A DNA stretch of 64,000 bases, from positions 434,001-498,000 of the forward strand of contig NC_021499.1 in NCBI RefSeq assembly GCF_000412695.1, written 5' to 3'. Under the pieces are notes generated by a model. That model was not told where the DNA came from, ran no database searches, and was given only the letters and a program-made list of their open reading frames with translations. The stretch comes from Pseudomonas resinovorans NBRC 106553. GTDB taxonomy: Bacteria; Pseudomonadota; Gammaproteobacteria; Pseudomonadales; Pseudomonadaceae. Within the stretch, counting starts at the first letter, position 1; every line of letters begins with the position of its first letter. Both the position numbers and the translations under genes were made by a program. Positions 61,801 through 64,000 of the stretch are shown here, in pieces.

Positions 61801-61880
61801 TGGCCGATGGCAGCGTGATCGAAGCCGAAATCTGCAGCTCCGTGTTCTATGACCCGAAAGGGGACCGCCAGAATGTCTAA
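58863..61880 (+). CDS. soxA: Sarcosine oxidase alpha subunit
   Basis: 1005 aa. N-terminal Fer2_4-like domain, NAD-binding LVVGAGPAGLAAALAAGRSGA (about residue 175), disulfide-reductase-like FAD/NAD module, and a C-terminal GcvT-like aminomethyltransferase domain (about 610-1000) that binds tetrahydrofolate. Channels the imine from SoxB to THF. Ends overlapping soxG by 8 bases. Confidence 0.96.
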   Translation: MSQVNRLPKGGRVDRSQPLTFTFNGQNYQGYAGDTLAAALLANGVDIIGRSFKYSRPRGIVAAGAEEPNAVLQIGSSESTQVPNVRATQQALYAGLAAASTNGWPSVDNDLMGILGKVGGGMMPPGFYYKTFMYPQNLWLTYEKYIRKAAGLGRAPTEVDPDIYDHLNQHCDVLVVGAGPAGLAAALAAGRSGARVILADEQEEFGGSLLDTRETLDGKPAAEWAARAIAELQSMAEVTLLPRATVNGYHDHNFLTIHQRLTDHLGEVAPRGQARHRVHRVRAKRVVLAAGAHERPLVYSNNDVPGNMLAGAVSTYVNRYGVAPGRQLVLSTSNDYAYRVVLDWLDAGQQVVAVADARSNPRGAWVEEARARGVRILTGSAVVEARGSKRVTGARICAIDLKNHKVTSPGEVVDCDLIVSSGGYSPVVHLASHLGGKPTWREDILAFVPGEGFQKRICAGAVNGVFGLGDALADGFEAGAKAAAEAGYKAVEGNLPKTQKRNEEAAVALFQVPHDKSTSRAPKQFVDLQNDVTSAGIELATREGFESVEHVKRYTALGFGTDQGKLGNINGLAIAARSMGISIAQMGTTMFRPNYTPVTFGAVAGRHCGALFEPKRYTAMHRWHLEQGAEFEDVGQWKRPWYFPKRGEDLHAAVARECKAVRDSVGILDASTLGKIDIQGPDAREFLNRVYTNAWTKLDVGKARYGLMCKEDGMVFDDGVTACIGDNHFVMTTTTGGAARVMEWLEIYHQTEWPELKVYFTSVTDHWATMTLSGPNSRKLLAEVTDIDLDKDAFPFMSWKEGLVGGVPARVFRISFTGELSYEVNVQADYALGVWEKVVEAGKKYNLTPYGTETMHVLRAEKGFIIVGQDTDGSVTPDDLNMGWAVGRNKAFSFIGWRGMNREDCLRDDRKQLVGLKPIDPNLVLPEGAQLVFDPKQSIPMKMVGHVTSSYMSASMGYSFALAVVKGGLKRIGERVFAPLADGSVIEAEICSSVFYDPKGDRQNV

Positions 61881-62502
61881 CGTGAACGTCTACAAACAGC
61901 GTCCCGACGCCGCCCATGCCGAATCGCCGCTGTTCCATGCCGGCCTCGACGAACTGGCGCGCAAGGGCAAGAGCAGCGCGGGCGTGGTCCTGCGCGAGAA
62001 GAAACTCCTCGGCCACCTGGTGATCCGTGGTGACGCCAAGGACGCGGCCTTCGCCGGCGGCGTGCACAGCGCCCTCGGCCTGGAGCTGCCGGTGGCCCTG
62101 ACCCTGGTGGCCAGCGGCGACACCTCGCTGCAGTGGCTGGGGCCGGACGAGTGGCTGCTGATCGTTCCGGGCGGCACCGAGTTCGAGGTCGAGCAGCGCC
62201 TGCGCAAGGCCCTGGATGGCCAGCACATCTCGGTGGTCAACGTCAGCGGCGGCCAGACCATTCTCGAGCTCTCCGGGGCCAAGGCCCGCGAGGTGCTGAT
62301 GAAGTCCACCTCCTACGACGTGCACCCGAGCAACTTCCCGGTGGGCAAGGCCGTGGGCAGCAACTTCGCCAAGTCGCAGCTGGTGATCCGCCACACCGGC
62401 GAGGAAACCTGGGAGCTGCTGGTACGCCGCAGCTTCGCCGACTACATCTGGCTCTGGCTGCAGGACGCCAGCGCCGAGTACGGGTTGGCGGTGAAGGCCT
62501 GA
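61873..62502 (+). CDS. soxG: Sarcosine oxidase gamma subunit
   Basis: 209 aa from the ATG at 61873 (MSNVNVYKQR), overlapping soxA. GcvT-like fold without catalytic role (LQWLGPDEWLLIVPGG, SGAKAREVLMKSTSYDVHP). Completes the heterotetramer. Last gene before a family C repeat. Confidence 0.94.
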   Translation: MSNVNVYKQRPDAAHAESPLFHAGLDELARKGKSSAGVVLREKKLLGHLVIRGDAKDAAFAGGVHSALGLELPVALTLVASGDTSLQWLGPDEWLLIVPGGTEFEVEQRLRKALDGQHISVVNVSGGQTILELSGAKAREVLMKSTSYDVHPSNFPVGKAVGSNFAKSQLVIRHTGEETWELLVRRSFADYIWLWLQDASAEYGLAVKA

Positions 62503-62519
62503 TCGGCACGGGGCCCCTG

Positions 62520-62627
62520 GTAGGTTGGCGCAGAGCGGAGCGAAGCCCAACGATACCGGCCCCGGAAGGACCTCAGGGAGCGCCATGCGCTCCTTGTTGG
62601 GCTTCGCAAGCTCAGCACCAACCTACG
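62520..62627. repeat. Dispersed palindrome family C, copy 3
   Basis: Left arm GTAGGTTGGCGCAGAGCGGA GCGAAGCCCAACG, right arm CTTGTTGGGCTTCGCAAGCT CAGCACCAACCTACG. Lies between soxG and purU. Confidence 0.82.
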
Positions 62628-62650
62628 TTGTTGCGCCCCTGGAGATCGAG

Positions 62651-63514
62651 ATGAGCCGCACACCCGATACCTGGATCCTCACCGCCCACTGCCCGAGCGT
62701 GCTCGGCACGGTGGACGCGGTGACGCGCTTCCTCTTCGAGCAGCATTGCTACGTCACCGAGCACCATTCCTTCGATGACCGGCTGTCCTCGCGCTTCTTC
62801 ATCCGCGTCGAGTTCCGCCAGCCGGACGGTTTCGACGAGCAGGCCTTCCGCGCCGGCCTCGCCGAGCGCCTGGCGCCCTTCGACATGGACGTGGAGCTGA
62901 CCCCACCGGGCTATCGCGCCAAGGTGGTGCTGATGGTCTCCAAGGCCGACCACTGCCTGAACGATCTGCTCTATCGCCAACGCATCGGCCAACTGGCCAT
63001 GGACGTGGTGGCGGTGGTGTCCAACCACCCGGACCTGGAACCCCTGGCCCGCTGGCACGGGATTCCCTACCACCATTTCCCCCTCGACCCCAATGACAAG
63101 CCGGCCCAGGAGCGCCGGGTGCTGCAGGTGATCGAGGTGAGCGGCGCCGAACTGGTGGTGCTCGCCCGCTACATGCAGGTGCTCTCGCCCGAGCTGTGCA
63201 AGCGCCTCGATGGCTGGGCGATCAACATCCACCACTCCCTGCTGCCCGGCTTCAAGGGCGCCAAGCCCTACCACCAGGCCTACCAGAAGGGCGTCAAGCT
63301 GGTGGGCGCGACGGCGCATTACATCAATAACGACCTGGACGAAGGCCCGATCATCGCCCAGGGCGTCGAGTCGGTGGACCACGCCCACTACCCCGAAGAC
63401 CTGATCGCCAAGGGTCGTGACATCGAGTGCCTGACCCTGGCCAAGGCCGTGGGCTACCACATCGAGCGACGGGTGTTCCTCAACGCCAACCGTACGGTGG
63501 TGCTCAACGCCTGA
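62651..63514 (+). CDS. purU: Formyltetrahydrofolate deformylase
   Basis: 287 aa from the ATG at 62651 (MSRTPDTWIL). N-terminal ACT domain, then a formyltransferase-like domain with NIHHSLLPGFKGAKPYHQAY and GATAHYINNDLDEGPII, including the catalytic Asn, His and Asp. Releases formate from 10-formyl-THF so folate C1 units from sarcosine can be cleared. Cotranscribed with the sox genes. Confidence 0.94.
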   Translation: MSRTPDTWILTAHCPSVLGTVDAVTRFLFEQHCYVTEHHSFDDRLSSRFFIRVEFRQPDGFDEQAFRAGLAERLAPFDMDVELTPPGYRAKVVLMVSKADHCLNDLLYRQRIGQLAMDVVAVVSNHPDLEPLARWHGIPYHHFPLDPNDKPAQERRVLQVIEVSGAELVVLARYMQVLSPELCKRLDGWAINIHHSLLPGFKGAKPYHQAYQKGVKLVGATAHYINNDLDEGPIIAQGVESVDHAHYPEDLIAKGRDIECLTLAKAVGYHIERRVFLNANRTVVLNA

Positions 63515-63690
63515 GTGCCACTCCCCGGATTGCATCCGGGCTGCTTCGGTGCGCATGGCGCACCCTATTTCACGGAACCCGCCCTGCCAGGTTTCACCGG
63601 CGGTGTCCGGCAACAGACGCAAGCTCCAGTACAAGGCCGCGTGGCCGAAGGTCGCGCCTTTGTGTTCACAACAACAACGGAGAATTACGC
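63515..63690 (+). promoter_or_regulatory. Gap with family B fragment and fdhA leader
   Basis: CCCGGATTGCATCCGGG (63524-63540) is a truncated family B repeat and could act as a terminator-like hairpin after purU. A likely fdhA ribosome binding site, ACGGAG, precedes the ATG at 63691. Confidence 0.45.
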
Positions 63691-64000
63691 ATGTCTGGTA
63701 ATCGTGGTGTCGTTTATCTCGGTTCGGGCAAGGTCGAAGTGCAGAAGATCGACTATCCGAAGATGCAGGACCCCCGCGGCAAGAAGATCGAACACGGGGT
63801 GATCCTGAAAGTCGTTTCCACCAACATCTGCGGTTCCGACCAGCACATGGTGCGTGGTCGTACCACCGCCCAGGTCGGCCTGGTGCTCGGCCACGAGATC
63901 ACCGGCGAGGTGATCGAGAAGGGCAGCGACGTGGAAAACCTGAAGATCGGCGACCTGGTTTCCGTGCCGTTCAACGTGGCCTGCGGCCGTTGCCGTTCCT
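63691..64000 (+). CDS. fdhA: Glutathione-independent formaldehyde dehydrogenase, 5' part
   Basis: The first 103 codons (MSGNRGVVYLGSGKVEVQKI) of a zinc-containing medium-chain dehydrogenase; the catalytic-zinc Cys is in STNICGSDQHM and the His is in LGHEITGEV, with the start of the structural-zinc region (ACGRCRS) at the window edge. Oxidises the formaldehyde released by GbcAB and Sox to formate with NAD. The rest of the gene is outside the window. Confidence 0.92.
   Translation, partial: MSGNRGVVYLGSGKVEVQKIDYPKMQDPRGKKIEHGVILKVVSTNICGSDQHMVRGRTTAQVGLVLGHEITGEVIEKGSDVENLKIGDLVSVPFNVACGRCRS

Overview
The window is about 66% GC chromosomal DNA from a Pseudomonas-type gammaproteobacterium. Gene content (cbcVWX, sdaB, gbdR, dgcAB, cdh, gbcAB, glyA-soxBDAG-purU-fdhA), Shine-Dalgarno style and families of short dispersed palindromes support this. 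It resembles the choline/glycine betaine/carnitine catabolic island of P. aeruginosa as I remember it (about PA5376-PA5421), but the order is rearranged and several modules are inserted, so a relative such as the P. resinovorans group seems likelier than P. aeruginosa itself.

Layout. 1-4323 (minus): quaternary-amine ABC transporter cbcV-cbcW-cbcX (cbcX cut by the window edge) plus an extra substrate-binding protein. 4672-7553 (plus): L-serine deaminase sdaB and the regulator gbdR. 7755-16066 (minus): dimethylglycine demethylation operon (M19 peptidase homologue, small conserved protein, dgcA, dgcB, two ETF subunits, 81-aa protein). 16606-21732 (plus): soluble NAD-dependent formate dehydrogenase fdsGBAD. 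21847-26653: carnitine module cdhR, caiX, cdhC, cdhA, cdhB. 26654-38855: an insertion-like block with a Roc/Bvg/Evg-type phosphorelay (two RocA-like regulators, a 1230-aa hybrid sensor, a RocR-like EAL protein) and a chaperone-usher fimbrial cluster. 39934-42833: divergent gbcA and gbcB, with a 27-aa membrane peptide downstream of gbcA. 43123-49752: glutathione transferase, EF-G-like GTPase, threonine aldolase, a small secreted protein, a thioesterase and a hydrolase, interspersed with repeats rich in DnaA-box-like sequence. 50231-54408: an sdaB remnant, a second GbdR-like regulator, creatinase and an MHS-type transporter. 54609-64000: a SouR-like regulator, then glyA-soxBDAG-purU and the start of fdhA.

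How the genes work together. Carnitine enters with CaiX and is turned into glycine betaine by CdhA, CdhC and CdhB. GbcAB takes betaine to dimethylglycine, DgcAB with the ETF takes that to sarcosine, and SoxBDAG takes sarcosine to glycine. GlyA makes serine and SdaB makes pyruvate. Creatinase supplies sarcosine from creatine. Released methyl groups leave as formaldehyde or folate-bound C1 units and are handled by FdhA, PurU and the Fds formate dehydrogenase. Four AraC regulators of the same GATase-like architecture (GbdR, CdhR, GbdR paralogue, SouR-like) sit next to their likely targets.

Most notable: a 33-codon sdaB fossil that carries a ribosome binding site and directly abuts a divergent gbdR paralogue controlling a probable creatine module; the Roc-like fimbrial block with candidate EvgA/BvgA-type boxes and no recognisable adhesin; roughly 150-bp repeats with DnaA-box-like motifs; a 27-aa membrane peptide after gbcA; and an M19 peptidase homologue lacking several metal ligands. 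No tRNA, rRNA, CRISPR array or insertion sequence was recognised.
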